Origin: Denticeps clupeoides
Lineage: Eukaryota; Chordata; Actinopteri; Clupeiformes; Denticipitidae
DNA length: 64,000 nucleotides
NCBI RefSeq assembly: GCF_900700375.1
Contig: NC_041716.1
Location: 15,288,306 to 15,352,305, forward strand
Direction of reading: 5' to 3'
In this document: positions 1 through 13,602 of the stretch, in pieces
Position numbering within the stretch: position 1 is the first letter of the stretch
Layout of the letters: every line of letters begins with the position of its first letter
The notes under the pieces: model-generated
What the model was told of the DNA's origin: nothing
What the model saw: only the letters and a program-made list of their open reading frames with translations
Database searches by the model: none
Program-made: the position numbers and the translations under genes

Positions 1-119
1 CACCAGATAGTATACAAAAGGCTTTTATGCAAAGTTTATTTCTCATGGCAATGCAATAGGTCTACGAAATGCATGTCTCAAATATGATATGCACAGCATT
101 AAAAGGTTAATCGTGAATT

Positions 120-783
120 TCAATCACACCATTGCAGTTGTATAAAATGAAGCACGTGGCTAAGGAGTCTCCTTTTTCTTCAGGCATGGTGCTGTGTTAG
201 AATGAGACCTTTTCAGTAAGATTTTAGTAAGGCTCATGAAACTTCATCTATCCGGGAGAACTGAAAGTGTTATTAATGGAAGTGTTTAGGAACAACAGCA
301 ACGAAGCACAAGACCAAATAAGTCACAGAGCATTTCACTGGCCAGGGTGAACCAATTACTGGTGCCAAGCAGTGGCTGGAATGGTCTAAAGCACACAGCT
401 CCTGGACAGTGGAGCAGTAGAAATATTTTCTCTGGAGAGACAAGTCGTGTTTCTATGTTTGGTAGTCAGATGGGTGAGTCTGCATTTGGAAGATGCTGGG
501 AGAATGTAACCTGCCTGACTGCATTGTGCCAGCCATTAAATGTGGTGCAGCAGGGATAATGGTGTTGGGTGAGGCCCATTATTCATGCTTTAGAATTCCA
601 GTACATTTTGGACAACATCGCACTTCTGACTTTTGTGGACAAATCTTGAGAAAGCCCCTTTCCTAGTCCATGACTGTGTCCCTTGCAGTTCAATAGGCAA
701 GGTCCATAAAGACTTGACTGGATGTGTCTGGTGTGGAACATGAGAACCTGCCCTGCGTCTGGTGTCCCAGTAGGGCCTGGCAT
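120..783 (-). mobile_element. Tc1-like DNA transposon remnant (first of two)
   Basis: On the minus strand this stretch follows the middle and 3' part of a fish Tc1-like transposase gene. Recognisable blocks include the region around 460-540 (lost Pro/Ser codons of a typical Tc1 core), the segment at 440-330 ending in the usual start of the catalytic domain, and the 3' part at 780-600 with the 'Thr-Gln-Ser-Trp' style end. The frame is broken many times and the only surviving open stretch is about 66-75 residues at 583-817, so no active protein is possible. I could not define terminal repeats. It is an old, inactive copy lying directly beside a second Tc1-like element. Confidence 0.65.
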
Positions 784-1842
784 TTAGAAAGTATTCACAG
801 CGCATCCATTTTTCCATGTTTTGTTCTGTTACAGCCTTATTCTAAAATGGCTTATATTATTTTGTTTCCATCAGAATTCTACACACAACACCGATAATGA
901 CAGAATTAAAAATTTTTACTTGAGATTTTGTCAAATGTATTAAAAATAAAAAAACTGAGAAATGACATGTAGGTAAGTATTCACAGCTTTTGCTCAATAC
1001 TTTGTTGATGCACATTTGGCATGAAATTACACCTTACAAGTGAGGTGGATGTTATAAAAGTTGCAGTCCTGCAGTTTGCCTTGCATAATTATATACATCT
1101 CTAACTAAAATGGATGCAGATGGTTTTGTATTTCATTGAATGTTCATATTTTGTGCATATTCTAAATTACAATTTGCCATAAAAATTCATATGACTGACC
1201 AAAGGAAAGACTTCCGCAAGTCTGGGCTCTGGCTGGGCCCCTCAAGGACATTCACAGAGTTGTCCTGAAGCCATTCCTTCGATGTCTTGGCTGTGTGCTA
1301 AGGGTCGTTGTCCTGCTGAAAGATGCTGAAAGAGTTCAAGGGTGCTCTGGAGCAGGTTTTCATCCAGGATGTCTCTGTGCATTGTTGCAGTCATCTTTCC
1401 ATCTATACTGAACTCTCCCAGTTCCTGCCACCACCATGCTTCACTGTAGGGATGGTATTGGCCTGGTGATGAGGAGTGCTGAGTTTTCTTCAAACATGAT
1501 GCCTGGCATTCACACCAAAGTGATCGAGCCTTGTCTAATCGAACCAGAGAATTTTGTCTTTTGTCTACCATATAGGCCTGATTGGTGGATTGCTGCAGAG
1601 ATGGTTGTCCGTCCACAGAGGACTCTGGATAGGACTCCCAATTGCTAAGTTTAGGTGACTGGCCAGCTCTAGGTAGAGTCCTGGTGGTTTTGAACTTCTT
1701 CCACTTTTGGATGACGGTGGCCACTGTGCTCATTGGGACCTTCAAAGCAGCAGAAATGTTTCTGTAACCTTCCCCAGATTTGTTCCTAAAAACAATCATG
1801 TCTCAGAGGTCTACAGACAATTCCTTTGACTTCATGCTTGGT

Positions 1843-1980
1843 TTACTTACCTGGCAGGGGAGATACCATGATCACCCAGAGCGAGGCTCAGCCATTGCAC
1901 TCCGGCTGTGCTGACCCCTGTGAATTCCCCAAATGTGGGAATCTCAACTGCATAATTTAGTGAGGGACTGTATTCACTCT
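1843..1980 (+). pseudogene. U1 snRNA pseudogene forming the head of a SINE chimera
   Basis: The sequence starts with the U1 5' end that pairs with splice donors ('TACTTACCTGGCAGGGGAG') and continues through the U1 blocks 'ATACCATGATCAC', 'CCATTGCACTCCGG', 'TGTGCTGACCCCTG', 'CCCCAAATGTGGGAA' and 'ACTGCATAATTT', which includes the Sm site, in the correct order. About 12 bases of stem-loop I are missing and the last stem-loop is altered and cut short. At 1981 it runs straight into the body of the local tRNA-type SINE. No snRNA promoter (PSE) is visible upstream, where Tc1 sequence lies. It is therefore a retrotransposed copy, not a working U1 gene. Confidence 0.88.
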
Positions 1981-2192
1981 CGGTTTCGCTCTGCTGGTTC
2001 GCTCTGCCGGTTCGAATGCTGATCCACCAAGTTGCCACTGAGCAAAGCACCGTCCCCACACACTGCTCCCCGGGCGCCTGTCATGGCCCACTGCTCACCA
2101 AGGGTGATGGTTAAAAGCAGAGGACACATTTCGTTGTGTCACCGTGTGCTGTGCTGCAGTGTTTCACAATGACAATCACTTCACTTTAACTT
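1981..2192 (+). mobile_element. SINE family A body fused to U1 head
   Basis: From the B-box-like 'CCGGTTCGAAT' onward this is family A, the SINE that recurs in this window: 'GAGCAAAGCACCGTCCCCAC', 'CACTGCTCCC', 'GTGATGGTTAAAAGCAGAGG' and the tail 'GACAATCACTTCACTTT'. The tRNA-like A-box part found in other copies is absent and replaced by U1 sequence. The Tc1 leader continues immediately after the tail ('TGCTCTGACATGAACTGTC'), which dates the insertion after the Tc1. Confidence 0.85.
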
Positions 2193-2249
2193 GTGCTCTG
2201 ACATGAACTGTCAACTGTGGGTCTTTATATAGACAGGTCTGTGCATTTT

Positions 2250-2940
2250 GTAAAAAAGACCATGTGGTGTGAGAGAGAACAGAGTGTGTAGAAAAACTCT
2301 TTCTCCCTCCACACAAAAGCACTGTATTCAACCACTCCAATTTGATGTTACCTGGCAGAAAGAGGCATGGCACAATAGAGGTTAAAAATGAACAGTTTCT
2401 AATTTATTAACACCGGTAAATAATTATTGTAGTTACATGTGAATATTGAATGTAAAAAGGTACCAAGGTTACAGAGAAAATAAAAATAAGGAGAAAGAGT
2501 AAAGAGGGAGAGAGAGAGAGAGAGAGAGAGGGAGAGAAAAAGCCATGAGAAAAATGGGAGAAGAGAAAAAGACTCAGAAGCCTTCCGGCTTCCAATGGAA
2601 AACCCCCTGAACAAGAAAGCTCAGTCCCTTTTTCCACATGTGAGCAGACCTTTATTCCCCTGGCCTACAGGAAGTTGTCACTGGCCTAAGGAAGTTGTCA
2701 CTGACCAATCAGAACCTGTTGTTTCTGATGTCACGCCCCGGCCTCCCATTTGTGGAAGACAAAGAGAGTGGGCGGTCCTGACGGCTGACACTTCATACGT
2801 TGCCGTCAGACAAAAGGCATGTAAAACAGAGGTGCCGAACCTTCACGCACAACCACCGACACAGGAACGTCACACATCCCCCCGCAGACAGTCGCTACGC
2901 AAAACAAAAGCATGCTCCTGTGATGTCCATTCTTACAATT
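2250..2940. other. Unclassified insert within the Tc1 leader
   Basis: Tc1 leader sequence breaks off near 2250 and resumes at about 2941 ('TCCAAATCATGTCCAATT'). The roughly 690 bases between are foreign to Tc1. They contain a GA microsatellite (2503-2546) and a short tandem repeat of 'GGAAGTTGTCACTG' at 2671-2703. No protein or tRNA-like promoter was recognised, so I cannot assign the insert to a family. Confidence 0.5.
2503..2546. repeat. GA microsatellite
   Basis: A run of mostly AG dinucleotides with a few GGG interruptions. Apparent open frames across it (Leu-Ser repeats on the minus strand) are low-complexity artefacts. Confidence 0.9.
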
Positions 2941-3279
2941 TCCAAATCATGTCCAATTACCTGTATTTTACACAGCGGTACTCCATTTAAGCTGCAGAAA
3001 CATCTCAAAGATGATCAGGGAAAACAGGAGGCACCAGAGTACAAATTTGAGCTTCATGTCAAAGGCTGTGAATATTTATGTGCATACACTTTCTCAGTTT
3101 TTTTATTTTAAATAAATTTGCCAATTGAATCAATTTGACAAAACCTCAATTTGACAAAAAATTCAAGTAAACTTTTTCACATTGTCATTATGGAGTGTTT
3201 TCTTTAAAATTCTGAGAAAAAAAATAACTGAATCCATTTTTGAATAAGGCTGAAACAAAATATGTAAAATGACTCATAA

Positions 3280-4689
<1,410 letters not shown>

Positions 4690-4690
<1 letters not shown>

Positions 4691-4831
4691 TTTTTTTTAA
4701 ACCACCACCCCCCCCCCTTCCGCTCATTGGCCGGCGTCTGCGTCCGTCGGTGAGGTCAGGTTTGGGGGACGCGCCATCGGAGCCCATTATGAAGCAGACC
4801 TCATCTGTGGCAGACCTCACCTGATTGTCTA
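4690..4831 (+). promoter_or_regulatory. Probable promoter/5' UTR of the ATP6AP1-like gene
   Basis: This stretch is GC-rich with a reverse CCAAT box ('CATTGGCCGG' at 4724-4733) about 100 bases upstream of the proposed start codon. No TATA box is evident. The assignment rests on position and composition only. Confidence 0.35.
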
Positions 4832-7800
4832 AATGGCTAAACACAAGGTTTTCCTCGCTTTTGCACAACTGACCTTCGCTTTGGTGCAGCTGTGCTCGTC
4901 CTTTGACCAAGTGCTGACGGTCCTGGACCAGAGGTAAGAGCCACGGTCGCATGAGTCACTGCGTGGGGATGAGCTGGACAATGCTGCTGTGCAGTTTATG
5001 GACTCTCTGGCTTGGAGGCACAATAGACCAGCCCTGTACGGGAATTTTTTTTTTTTCTTTTTCAAAACCGCATGGCTACGGGGGGCTCAGGCGTGTATGT
5101 GCCTGGGGTGTCAGGAATGCAACGTCTGCGCCGATAACACTGGCACAATGAAACATGGCCATGACAATGGGACATGTGTTACGTCTGCCGGATCAGTTTA
5201 CAGATGACGATGCTGTGTTGTGCTGCAGTTCGTAGGTGAGGTCCTGGTATGAATTGGTGTTTTCTGTGTTAACCGTCAGAACCAAGAAGACAATCGATGA
5301 TTCCTATGATTTGAAATGGTTGTCACTGTAATTTAAACAATTATAGTAGCTGCCATATTACTTGCAGTTACAATTTTTGACACTTTATATCAGTAATTTC
5401 TAGAATGAGGTTGCATTGGACTAGGAAGTTCTGAAATTCGAATTATGCTCAAACGTGGCAATAAACTGCGGGGACGAAAAAGAACTTAATGAGTCTAGAA
5501 CAGGGCAGACTGTGTGCATGCAGGGTTATGGGGTAACCTGTGGGTCAGCCACTGTTCAGATCAGGGCGTTAGGATAGTTAAGATAATTAGGGTTGGAGCT
5601 GACCCTTTTTAGCCATGCACAGTGTGGCTGCACATATTTACAAGTGAGTGTTTTGTGATACACAGCACACAGTGCGCATGAAATGTGTCCTTTGCATTTA
5701 ACCCATCACCATGGGCCGTTTTGGGATTCGAACCCGCAACCTTGTTGACTAATATGTTGTTTACATATTAGATGATACAACTTCATAAACTGATCTAATG
5801 ATTTTCTTGAACTTAAATTACATAAATAGAACATTATTCACATTTTAGCATGATATACTCTGAGATACATGTACGTTGTGTGTGTGTGTGTGTATAGTTA
5901 TATATAAACAGATGGGCTCGAATGACAGCAACGGCCAGAGCAGCGACGGGTTTAATCTTAATCCCATTTAATTGTCAGATCTATTATTAGATATCATGAG
6001 ATCATTGTGGGCTTGTGGTGCTGTTTGAATCATTGGGTGGGGGGGTTGAGCCACAGAACTTTTGTTGTTGTTGTTGCTTTGCGATTGCTGTTGAGGGGAA
6101 GATTCAGAGGGAGTGCCGTGTTTCGCCACGTAAATGCAAACTTCAGCACTTACCTCACTGTGCCCAGGTCTAACCAATGACAGCAGCAGAGTCCCAAGCT
6201 GCTGACCTCAGTAAACTGGCTTAAGAACAAAGGAGAGAGTTATTTTACACTGGGCTTCACAATAAGACCACTCCTGAAGGCCAGGCGTGCTGCTGTGGAT
6301 CAACCCTGTTGTCTTCAGTGTGAAGATTTGAAAGAGATCTGCCGGGGTCAGGAATCAGAAATGTACCTAGACAGTTACGCTGAATTAATTAACAGTGACA
6401 AATTCCTGTAAATGAGAGTTTGCTGTGCCACAGTTGCCGGTGTGTTTCTGGTGGGAAAATGCAGACAGGGTCACCCACTGCTCTGCTTTTGTCCCCGCTA
6501 CGGCTGACCTTGGCCCAGTGTGGTGTCAGGGTGGAGCCAGTCGGTTCTGAGGCACAGCAAGGCCCCTTTCCATCCAAGTCAGACTGTTAATCAAGGTTTC
6601 CTCCGCCAAGCTCATTATGTCAGCGATTAGACGTGGTTACATGGTTCAACCCAGGATAATCTTTAAAGCAACGAGCAATGGGTGCAGTCAGCAGGGACAA
6701 GCTGAAAAAACCAACACCAATCGACACCAACACACGCCGAGGTCAAGATAAGCTGATCGTGTTATGCCACAGCTCTGTTTGTGCAAAATATACATGCTGA
6801 GGCATGGTAGTAGCCTAGTGGGTAACACACTTGCCTATGAACCAGAAGACAGAGTCACAGGTTCAAATCCCACTTACTACCATTGTGACACTTAACCCTA
6901 AGTCGCTACCCTAAGGGGGACTGTCCCTGTAACTACTGATTGTAAGTCGCTCTGGATAAGGGCGTCTGATAAATGCCGTAAATGTTACTGTGTAAATGTT
7001 CCAATGAAACATATTTTTTTGCTAATCAAGCTAGCATATACCCATTGTTAAACAATGTAATGATCAGGTTAGGATGGTTAAACCTACAGCAGTGTTTCCT
7101 GGACCTTTCCTTGTTTGGTGAGATTCGGCTCAGCTAGAACAGTAGATCATCGGATCATCGGAATCACGGCGCTAGAAATGTGTTGGTGTTGGAATTCAGC
7201 AAGTTATGGCCATATAATGGCTGCCTCAGAAACTAAAATGCACATTTGATCTTTCTCAGAGGCGTATGCTGACATTAAAGTCTCTTTTTTTTTTTTTTTT
7301 TTTAATACAGTTCAGAAGCCCCCCAGTATCGAGCCATCAGAATCAGAACCGGTCAGTAGCGTCAATTAAAACAAATAACTAAATGCGCTCTTATTTTTCT
7401 GATTTGACTCTGAAGAAATGTCCTGTGTTTTGTGATGCAGATGGAGTAGATGTTGAGAGTCCAAGTGCCTCGCATGAGGGCAGCGATCTGCCTGCTTCTG
7501 AAAACCCCCTCAGAAGAATACTGCGGGTAAAGCATTTTCCCAGACAGAGTATGTGACCTTGGCCGAGAGTAGTTCCCCAAATAATAAAGTGCTTATTATT
7601 TATCCACTCAGCAGCGTAACACACGTCAAGTATGAGTAATGTGTGCGCCCATGAGCCGTATCCCTATGTAGACGGAGTGACTGTTCCGAGCCCTGACGGT
7701 GTGTGTTTTTGCTTTTCACCCTCGTGTTAGCAGCCCCACGGGTGGCATCTGCATGTGCAGCCCAGAACCAAGCGGAAGCTGCTGCAGTCCTCCAGCTCCG

Positions 7801-9822
7801 GGCCCTACTCTCCACTCGCCGTGGCGTACAATGGGAAAATATGCATCCTGTTCAAAGCCAAGAGGTTGGCCATTCGCTACAGAAACGAAACATTTCTGGA
7901 CCTCACCGAAAGGGTGTTCGGGCCCAACGCCCCAGTGGACACAAAAGGCTCTGTTTGCACCAAGGAGAAAGCTACGTAAGTGCCATTTCATTCGGTCTAA
8001 ATTCACATTTAGCATATAGATTATTCGCAAAATGCGGTGACTCCTCGGTCTGTTCCATTTGTATCTAGTTGCTTTAGCTCTAGCTTGGTGTTATTGTCTT
8101 CACTTGTTTCCCTTGATTCCTTGTTTCTATATATAGATCCTAGCTGATGTGAAGTCTAGCCATTGTGTGCCATCGTATGCTCAGTCATTTATTTTACTGT
8201 AGAAGTAATTCATGCTTAAGTGCTTTGCTCAGAAAATTTTAACAATTGCAGACATACATATGAATTTATGCGTTTATTTGTTTACATGCAAACAGGCTCT
8301 CCTTACGCATTGGAGACATGGAGGACATAAAAGCTCTTGTCATAAAGTAATTTGTTTTTCTCCCTCTTACTAAATTTGAAAGAAAAAAGGATATGAATCA
8401 ACAAGGTCACACGGTTGTATGTGTTATAACAGACTCCAGATGTCCAACACGTTCTATGAGTCAGTGGGTCAGAACTGGTTTACCCTGGACAGCGTTCACA
8501 TCCACTATAACTGGACGCATGAAGCCGCTTTTAACGCCACGGCTGTGTACGCCCCGGCTACTTCCTCCTACCACTGCCAGCACGTCAGCAGCCTACAGAA
8601 ATATGACACTCTACTGGTGCCCAGTTCCCTGACTGACAGCTCTGCAGACTGGCACATCACTTTCACAGACTTCCAGGTAAGAGCACAGGGAGCAGCGGCA
8701 TGCAGATGGGAACGCAGATCGGGGTTTTGAACTTGAAACGCCCTGTTGTTTAATATGCATACATGGAAAAATGACTTGATTGCATTATATTTCTCTATAT
8801 GTACTGCTCTAATGTTGCTCTTTTATTGTGTTCTTTTATTATTGAATGAACATTTGAATCAAACTGCCAATTTCTATCAAAAACCTAAAGTAAAATTGCT
8901 ATTGAAAACAAAGTAAAATTATTGAAATTACTAAAAATTGCTATCGAAAAAAAGTAAAATTCAATACACCTACAATAAATCTTAATGTTAAACTCAACAT
9001 GTTTTTTGCCAATATTAAATAATTCATCAAATTAAATAATAGGTTAATCGCAGTGATTCGAGACCACAATTTTCTATAGCTGTGTATGTGTTTTGATCTA
9101 ATTTTCACACTCACGACCAATGATATTTCATGTTTAATTTAACATGTTTCTCCTGTGTACACGATAGTACCAGAAGCATTCTTTTCATCATTACTTTGTT
9201 ATTTATGATTTTGTGACCTTTTGAAGTCAGGTTGTCCCTATATATTTTTATGGATGAACCTAGTGGGTTAGACACTTGCCAATGAACCAGTAGACCACAA
9301 AGTCTCAGGTTCAAACTCCAATTACTACCATTGTGTCCCTGAGCAAGACTCTGAACCTGCTGAGTGTCACCTGGGGGACTGTCCCTTTAACTACTGGTTG
9401 TAAGTCTCTCTGGAAAAGGTTGTCTGATAAATGGCATGATTATAATTATAATATCTCATACTGAGGAAGAGTTTTACAATGTATTGTCATATTTACTTTT
9501 ATTATATATCATATATGCTGCTGGAATTGCTTTTGTAAGCAAGGTTTTAAAGAGTTTGTTTCCCCTCTGTTTTCTTCTTGTTAAGATCCAGGCCTTCAAT
9601 GTTCAGTCCACCAAATTTGCCTCTGCAAGTGACTGTGCCACCTTCTTCACCCCTGCTATTCTTATGGGCCTCATCACCTCTCTAATCCTGTTGCTGGTCC
9701 TGGCCTACGCCCTTCACATGGTGGTGCACCTGAAGCGCATTGACCGCTATGAGGAGCACAAAACCACCGTCTACTTCCCCCGGAGCCCCGAGGCTGAAAA
9801 TCCTGACAAGAACAGCCTGTGA
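4832..9822 (+). CDS. atp6ap1l: V-type proton ATPase subunit S1-like (ATP6AP1-like)
   Basis: Seven coding exons: 4832-4933, 7311-7351, 7441-7526, 7731-7975, 8296-8346, 8433-8676, 9586-9822. Exons 2-7 join in phase with GT-AG introns. The protein (about 334 aa) has a hydrophobic N-terminus, a variable linker with a basic 'RTKRKLL' site, and a luminal domain holding paired Cys and N-glycosylation sites (NET, NWT, NAT). It ends with one membrane span ('AILMGLITSLILLLVLAYAL') and a short cytoplasmic tail ('RIDRYEEHKTTVYF'). This family associates with the V-ATPase Vo sector and guides it through ER, Golgi and endolysosomes. It lacks the long N-terminal luminal region of full ATP6AP1, so the shorter ATP6AP1L type fits best. 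Oddity: from the ATG at 4832 the frame fails after ten codons. One T fewer in the run at 4858-4862 would join the start to a normal signal peptide and phase. Confidence 0.85.
5645..5750 (-). mobile_element. SINE family A fragment
   Basis: Lies in intron 1 of the ATP6AP1-like gene. It matches the family A middle and B-box region ('GCATTTAACCCATCACC', 'GGATTCGAACCCGCAACCTT'), in minus orientation, with internal bases missing. Confidence 0.7.
6803..6990 (+). mobile_element. SINE family B copy
   Basis: The tRNA-like head has an A-box-like 'TAGCCTAGTGGGTAAC' and B box 'GGTTCAAATCCC'. The middle carries 'GGGGGACTGTCCCTGTAACT' and the tail 'GTAAGTCGCTCTGGATAAGG'. The same arrangement recurs at 9250, 14817 and 36960 (head truncated there). 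It is intronic. Confidence 0.88.
9250..9440 (+). mobile_element. SINE family B copy
   Basis: A diverged copy in the last intron of the ATP6AP1-like gene: 'CCTAGTGGGTTAGACACTTG', 'GGTTCAAACTCC', 'GGGGGACTGTCCCTTTAACT' and a shortened tail. It ends about 145 bases before the final coding exon. Confidence 0.8.
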
Positions 9823-12800
9823 AGGACCGCAGAATCAAAGACTTAGCCTTTTACTACCGTAGTGCAGAAGATGTGTAGACCACTGGGCATGCGTTACCAA
9901 GGTGGTCACTGAGGACTATAGAGTCTTTACATTTCAGCTACTGCATCAGACACAGCCCTTGCTGAGTTCACAAAATCGCGCGTCCTTCTGTAGCTCAGGA
10001 GCAGATGAGCGACCGAAGAAGGTGTTAAATCTCAGGCTGATCCTGAACACACTGCTGGCTTTCTGGACAAGGGCAAAGAAGTGGGCAGCAAGGAGCATCC
10101 CACGTCTGAAATGGCCTTGTGTTGGACCTGTACCTGGAATCAGCACTACCATCACTGAGAGTTTTGTTTTAAAAAAATTCATGATGAAAAAAATGGAACA
10201 ACTGATACTGTGAAAGTTAGCGTCTGTGCGGTCGGTGGATGTAAACGCGATGTTAGCTTGAGCTAAACTAGAAAGCAACCAAATTGTGTTTTGACTGCCA
10301 AAGTGGAATTTGTCAGGGGTGGCAAAATTCTGAAAGTACAAGGACGAGCAACACTGTAAAAACATGTATGTATTTGCTTAGTCTGCTAAGGTTGTTTTTT
10401 TTTTTTTTTATGTCCCCCCCCCCAAAAAAAAACATGCATAATTTAACTTAAGAATGCATACCGACAACAAATATAACTCAAAGTACAAACTCAATGCATA
10501 CTCAGTACATATTACAATTTTTTGTACTAGCTGTACTATGATACTAAGTAGGATTTTTTTTTAAGATCAAAAGGAAAATGTTGATTTTCTTACAACACAA
10601 CAACACATTGTGTAGTTCAGTCGACTGTTATTGGATCATTTATACTGAAATCAAGGCTACACAGTAACATAAAGAATGTTGCTGAGGTCCATCATGTTCA
10701 AGAAACCATCTGCAATGACAACACGACTTCCGATTACCCTGTTAAACACAGCATGGCAATAACTAGACATAATACATGTATTTACTATGATGGAATCACA
10801 AAGCCTTCAGCACTTATGAACGTTTCTTGAGGACCAACTGCTGTAATTTGAACAATAAATGATGAGCACATTCATTTTCTATGGTGAATTTGTAAGGTTA
10901 CAAATCTGAATGAAGTTGACGTGGTTAGACATTTGTCGATCATGGGGCATGTGGTGGTTTTGTGTGTGTGGAGTTTGCACAACTTTATTTAGTTGTCACG
11001 GGATGTCGCGGCCCAGCCCTGGATGAAGCAGTTAGTTCTGGGAAAAGCTCGATTTCACATCATCATATTCCCTTCACCAACAGCAGTTGTTAGCTCAGCG
11101 ACCTTACGTCAGTTCCCAAAGCCTTGATTCTCAAACCATTCTAACAAGTACTTCTCTAAACGCACCACTTGGCACTGTTCTTCATGTACCTTCTCTGCCA
11201 TCTGTCTTATCCTCTCACCTGCCAGCAGGAAACTACTTACCTTCCCCTTGCTGAGGCGGTTTGTTTATCGGGCCTCTACCAAAATCTTCCAAGAACCTTT
11301 CATTGGGTAGCTTGCTGTTAGAAAATCCAAGTTCTAGTACGTATAACCTGGGTGCATGGCTGAATACCCAGTTAATGATGATGGGTTTCTTAGAGCGAAA
11401 TTTGGCCAATGACACTGTATGAGTTCAATCGAAACATGGTGCAAGCAGCAGTTGCTTCCTTGATCAGGAATAAGGCTCAAGAACTGTATTTTTTTGTGAC
11501 TTATCTTAAAAAATTTGTATGTGTTTCTGTGTGTGATTGATATTTTACTCAATCTGAAATCATTAATGCCACCTTTCAGAATCTGCATATACACACAATG
11601 TCATTCTCCTCCTGGTCAAGGAGCCTGAGGGAGGCCGGGCCCACACCACAGCCTTTGGTACATGCAGTGTAGCCTTGAGTGACTAAATCAATGCGGAGAG
11701 TGTAGGGCACTGGCAGGAGAGGGATTTGAAGCAGTGGCTCACTCGCCCAGACAATCCAAGCCCTATTTGTCTCTTATAGGTGGCAGAGTAAACAGTTGGC
11801 CAGACAGAATGAGGTTCTGCAAGAGACCTTATGTGTGTGTGTTTCAGTTACAGTTACATTCGTGTCACTGCTATGCCATTAAACTGAAAAATTTTCGTAT
11901 ACGTGAATATTTGTTTTTTGCCGGCCTGTTTTAATTTTAGTTTTAGTCTAGTCTTTGCATCAAGTGGTCTTTTTAGTTTTTATTAGTCTTAGTCACATCC
12001 ATACTCATTTTAGTCCAGTTTCAGCTGAATTAAAGTCTGAGCTTTTTTGTTCTATTTATGTCAGAATAATCCATATCAATTTAGTCAATGAATATGGCAT
12101 TTTTAATTAATCTCTTTTTTTTTTTTGTAATGCAATTCTATTTAACCCAGTCAAAATAGTATAAGTTCCTAGTACAATAGACAAAAGTTACATTTTCTTA
12201 TAGTCAAACCCCCTTTATAATTTAAACAAGCGTTGTGGAGATACCCTCCCTTCACTACGCTGTGGAGCCACAACTGCAGGATGAGAGAATGATTTCACTG
12301 CCCCAAGGACGACCCGGTGACTGTCTTTAGGAAACTTGACGGAAAACCAGAGGCAGTTTGTGGCCAAGTATTAGATCAGGGTCCTGCAGTCAGGGAGTAA
12401 ACGGCCAAAGTGCAAAGCCAGCCCCATTTACTTTCTATAAGGCTGCCTACGAGTGCCTGTTCAAAAATAGGCTAAATGCGGGCCTAATTTGCACTCCTGT
12501 TCACCAGAGCGATAAACAACATCCGATTTTCACCCTACCTACCAAGTGGAACATGAAATTGGAATGACTAATAAGGGACATCACTGTCATATCTAAACTG
12601 GTATGGTGGTGAGAGAGTCAGTGGTCATCTAATTCTTACTTTAACAAAGAGGAACACGGGGAAATGAAAGCTACAAAATATTTTTCCATGTAAAGGTATT
12701 GATTGGGGGATATTCCAGTGTGTGCGTATGTGTCTGTGTGTGGATACTGTCTGCATGTACAAATGCTGAATAACAAAGAGAGATGAGGGGTTTGGAGAAG

Positions 12801-13602
12801 GTGTGGAGGAGTAAAATCAAACATGAAGACACACACACATACACATCTACACAAGGATAGTCATTTTAGTTATTTTGGCTTCATTGCTAATATGTGAAGT
12901 TGAGTCTGTCTAAGAATTTCTTCACACATAATAATGTTGCATTGTTATCTGTATGCGACAACACTATTTGAAACATTTGGGCCACTTGCTGTTGGCTAGA
13001 GTACCATGAGTACCATGGTGTGTAAAATAATGAGTCCATACTGTTCATCTTTTCCATGTTAATAATTTAACATTAAAAACATGTATTACACATGATTTTG
13101 GTGTTATAGGTAAGTGAAATTGTAATTTTTACTTCATGCATTTCATTGCATCTATTAATTGCTAAAAGAGCTGGAAAGACAATCGAGGTCATTCTGCTCC
13201 ATAACCCACCATTTTGCAATTGCATTGACATTTCAATTGATGAGAGCGCACAGGGTGGGACAGCAGAGCTACAATTTCACCCAGATCATTTGAATGGCTT
13301 TCATCCCTAGACAGAAAAAAAATGCTGCTTCTTTCAATAAAAAATTGATGCATATATCAAAAAAAGTTTAATAGACTTCAGAACGTTCAATGAAGCCTGG
13401 AAATACGTCACTGCATGGTAAGTTTCTCTGTTTACTATGGTGTAAAATTAATTTTGGTCACCGCGATGAACATGACATGCTACGTTGTGGCTATTGCATT
13501 ATTTACAAAAATAGAATTGGTAATGGACAAGTTGCTACGTGGCAACTAGCAAATAGATTTATTTCTGTCTCTAGGCTCTCCTTTAGTACCACTCAGCTGT
13601 TC
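9823..13602. other. 3' UTR and intergenic DNA between the ATP6AP1-like gene and abhd6
   Basis: The first kilobase probably contains the 3' UTR, with a candidate AATAAA at 10853-10858. The rest is AT-rich with A/T homopolymers and no recognisable gene, SINE or RNA. A splice-acceptor-like 'TCTGTCTCTAG' ends at 13574, just ahead of the abhd6 start, so a non-coding abhd6 exon may lie further upstream. Confidence 0.5.

Larger units (their letters stand above)
784..3275 (-). mobile_element. Tc1-like DNA transposon, degraded, with nested insertions
   Basis: Both ends are recognisable: the segment at about 800-990 is an imperfect inverted copy of about 3080-3265, both containing 'CAGCCTTATTC' near the outer end and 'ATAATGACA' further in. 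Between them, minus strand, 1242-1799 encodes 185 residues of a Tc1 transposase N-terminal half. They include the helix-turn-helix stretch ending 'STVATVIQKWKKF' and later a degraded catalytic region. Upstream of the transposase start the usual Tc1 leader is interrupted twice: by a U1-SINE chimera at 1843-2192 and by an unidentified insert at about 2250-2940. The leader resumes at 2194-2250 and again from about 2941. Several frameshifts make it inactive. The element must be older than the SINE sitting in it. Confidence 0.85.

Noticed and set aside
1843-1980. A functional U1 snRNA gene
   Set aside because: Part of stem-loop I is missing, the 3' end is replaced by SINE sequence and the upstream is Tc1 rather than a snRNA promoter.
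2399-2637. Leu-Ser-rich open frames on the minus strand
   Set aside because: They are the translation of a GA microsatellite, not a protein.
9902-10365. 103- and 139-codon open frames after the ATP6AP1-like stop
   Set aside because: They lie in the likely 3' UTR, have no recognisable domain and sit on both strands at once.
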